Source: MPNO01 sp965200535 (GTDB lineage Bacteria > Pseudomonadota > Alphaproteobacteria > MPNO01). From it: a DNA stretch of 64,000 nucleotides. Under the pieces are notes generated by a model, which saw only the letters and a program-made list of their open reading frames with translations, ran no database searches and was not told the DNA's origin. The position numbers were made by a program, and so were the translations under genes. This document shows positions 62,955 through 64,000 of the stretch, one piece after another. Numbering within the stretch: position 1 is the stretch's first letter; each line of letters begins with the position of its first letter. The stretch covers positions 868,001-932,000 of the forward strand of contig CBDAUF010000001.1 of NCBI GenBank assembly GCA_965200535.1, in the 5' to 3' direction.

Positions 62955-64000
62955 TCAGGATGCGAGCAGCGACCGAAGCCGTTCGGCGGGCAGGTCGGCG
63001 GCCCAGCGGGACCGCATCCGCCGGTCGAGATGCCTGGCGATCCAGGCGTTCCGCCATTCGTCGGCAGGGGCAACGACATCGATGCTGGCGAGGTGATCGT
63101 AGCGGTTCGGCGCCGCGCAGACCGGCGGCGGGATCGCGCCGTCGAGCGCCTCGGTCAGCATCTTGCGGGCGGCGATGATGGCCATGTCGGTATAGGCCAG
63201 GTTCTCCCTGCTGCGGTCCTGGATCGCGCCCTGGCCTTCGAGGATCATCGTGTCGTGGACGTTGAAATCGTAGCCGACACCGGCATAGGTGCCGGTCTTC
63301 TGTTCGGCGGCGGAGAAACCGTAGCGGTTCTCGAGATTGCGTTTCGGCGTGTAGCCGGGGACCTCGTAGGTCCTGAGCTTCTCCGCCCGCAGCGCTTCCC
63401 GGTCGATGGGCTGGCGGAAATCGTAGAACACGTCGTAACGCCAGTTGCTGGCATCGTCGATCGGCACGTGAATCTGGACCAGCGTCCAGTCGCCGATTGC
63501 CACCACGGCGGTATGCGGGAAGAGGTAGTTGGTCACCCGCACATAGGTGAGGTCGCGGGTGCCGTCGCGCCAGTCGCGCAGCGCGAAGATCCTGACTCCG
63601 AAGTCGGTGCGAGCGACTTCGAGACGCGGGTTCGGCATCCCGCGCAGGATCGCGGCGACGGAGACGCCGGTATCGTCCGCGGCGGCGAGCAGCTCCCGGA
63701 AGCCATAGGAGCCGTCCTCGTCGACGTCGTCAACGAGATAGCGGTGGAGGTAGGAGAGATGCGCGGGGTCGATCTCGCCCTCCACCGCCTGCAACCAGTT
63801 TGCCCGCTGCAGCGCCTTGAACGCGAAGCTGTAGCCCGGCGGTGCGTCGTACCAGTCGAAACCGGGCAGCGGCGGCGGTTCTCCCTCGCCCATATAGCCG
63901 TAGACGATGCCGTTGCGCTCGACGCACGGGTAGGCCGGTTGGCGCACGCGCCGGTGATAGGTCGAGCCCGGCGGTTCCGCCGGTTGCTCCAGGCAGCGCC
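62955..64000 (-). CDS. Rieske non-haem iron oxygenase, large subunit, C-terminal part (partial)
   Basis: The frame is open from 64000 to the stop at 62955, so only the C-terminal 347 residues are seen and the Rieske centre lies outside. The mononuclear iron site is D-x2-H-x4-H in GEIDPAHLSYLHRYL. The upstream part RCLEQPAEPPGSTYHRRVRQ then PAYPCVERNGIVYGYMGEGE matches the phthalate 4,5-dioxygenase/vanillate demethylase type. This single-component branch differs from the alpha-beta oxygenase at 51624-53360. No reductase is visible inside the window. Confidence 0.88.
   Translation of the reverse strand, partial: RCLEQPAEPPGSTYHRRVRQPAYPCVERNGIVYGYMGEGEPPPLPGFDWYDAPPGYSFAFKALQRANWLQAVEGEIDPAHLSYLHRYLVDDVDEDGSYGFRELLAAADDTGVSVAAILRGMPNPRLEVARTDFGVRIFALRDWRDGTRDLTYVRVTNYLFPHTAVVAIGDWTLVQIHVPIDDASNWRYDVFYDFRQPIDREALRAEKLRTYEVPGYTPKRNLENRYGFSAAEQKTGTYAGVGYDFNVHDTMILEGQGAIQDRSRENLAYTDMAIIAARKMLTEALDGAIPPPVCAAPNRYDHLASIDVVAPADEWRNAWIARHLDRRMRSRWAADLPAERLRSLLAS

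Overview
The window is GC-rich chromosomal DNA from an alphaproteobacterium, probably Rhodospirillales-like. This is inferred from gene order and from families largely confined to that class: TrcR/DUF1013, a FYDLN-acid (TIGR02300) protein, COQ9, DUF1192 and two YdcH/DUF465 proteins. No species can be named from sequence alone. I see no transposase, phage, CRISPR or rRNA gene. There is one tRNA, Ala(GGC).

Layout. (1) 1-6410 is a metabolic segment: a partial amidohydrolase, a haem-oxygenase-fold dimetal oxidase-like protein, a CoxL-type molybdenum hydroxylase subunit, an HD protein with the ligand spacing of PhnZ/MIOX oxygenases, an aldehyde dehydrogenase and a thiol-dioxygenase-like cupin. (2) 6442-21910 is core genome: a YbdK-type ligase, tRNA-Ala and then the classical alphaproteobacterial run aroA-cmk-rpsA-sppA-ihfB-lapA-trpF-trpB-trpA-accD-folC-polA. 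(3) 21920-30271 is housekeeping: DUF1192, a quinone oxidoreductase, trcR, prpE, two ydcH paralogues around a TIGR02444 gene, purEK, coq9-def and rpsT. (4) 30272-37136 is the replication block dnaA-dnaN-recF-gyrB. An AT-rich upstream region and two possible leader ORFs overlap the dnaA and dnaN starts. (5) 37120-44204 holds a GNAT protein, a PBP1A-family enzyme, a giant fused indolepyruvate ferredoxin oxidoreductase, YcgN and SCO proteins.

(6) 44315-57069 is the most interesting part, a catabolic island of two converging transcription units. The minus-strand unit reads CoxL-CoxS-CoxM-Rieske alpha-Rieske beta-NicX-like. That is a complete three-subunit molybdenum hydroxylase, a two-subunit ring-hydroxylating oxygenase and a relative of 2,5-dihydroxypyridine 5,6-dioxygenase in near-contiguous order. 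It faces a plus-strand unit with a second CoxL-type subunit and two tandem alpha/beta hydrolases. A divergent pair of dehydrogenases (beta-hydroxyacid and D-2-hydroxyacid types) lies behind that. The logic (hydroxylate beside N, hydroxylate again, open the ring, hydrolyse the formyl amide or amide, oxidise the acids) resembles nicotinate and picolinate breakdown, but the enzyme combination does not match a pathway I know.

(7) 57297-61085 has a 38-residue membrane protein candidate, a GFA protein and dapF-mtaB-ftsY with 4-bp overlaps. (8) 61122-64000 has an orphan iron(III)-binding protein with a clear Fur-like operator and sigma-70 promoter, a Nudix hydrolase and the C-terminal part of a second Rieske oxygenase. 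Many genes overlap by 4 bp (ATGA/GTGA), and several start at GTG or TTG with a visible Shine-Dalgarno sequence.
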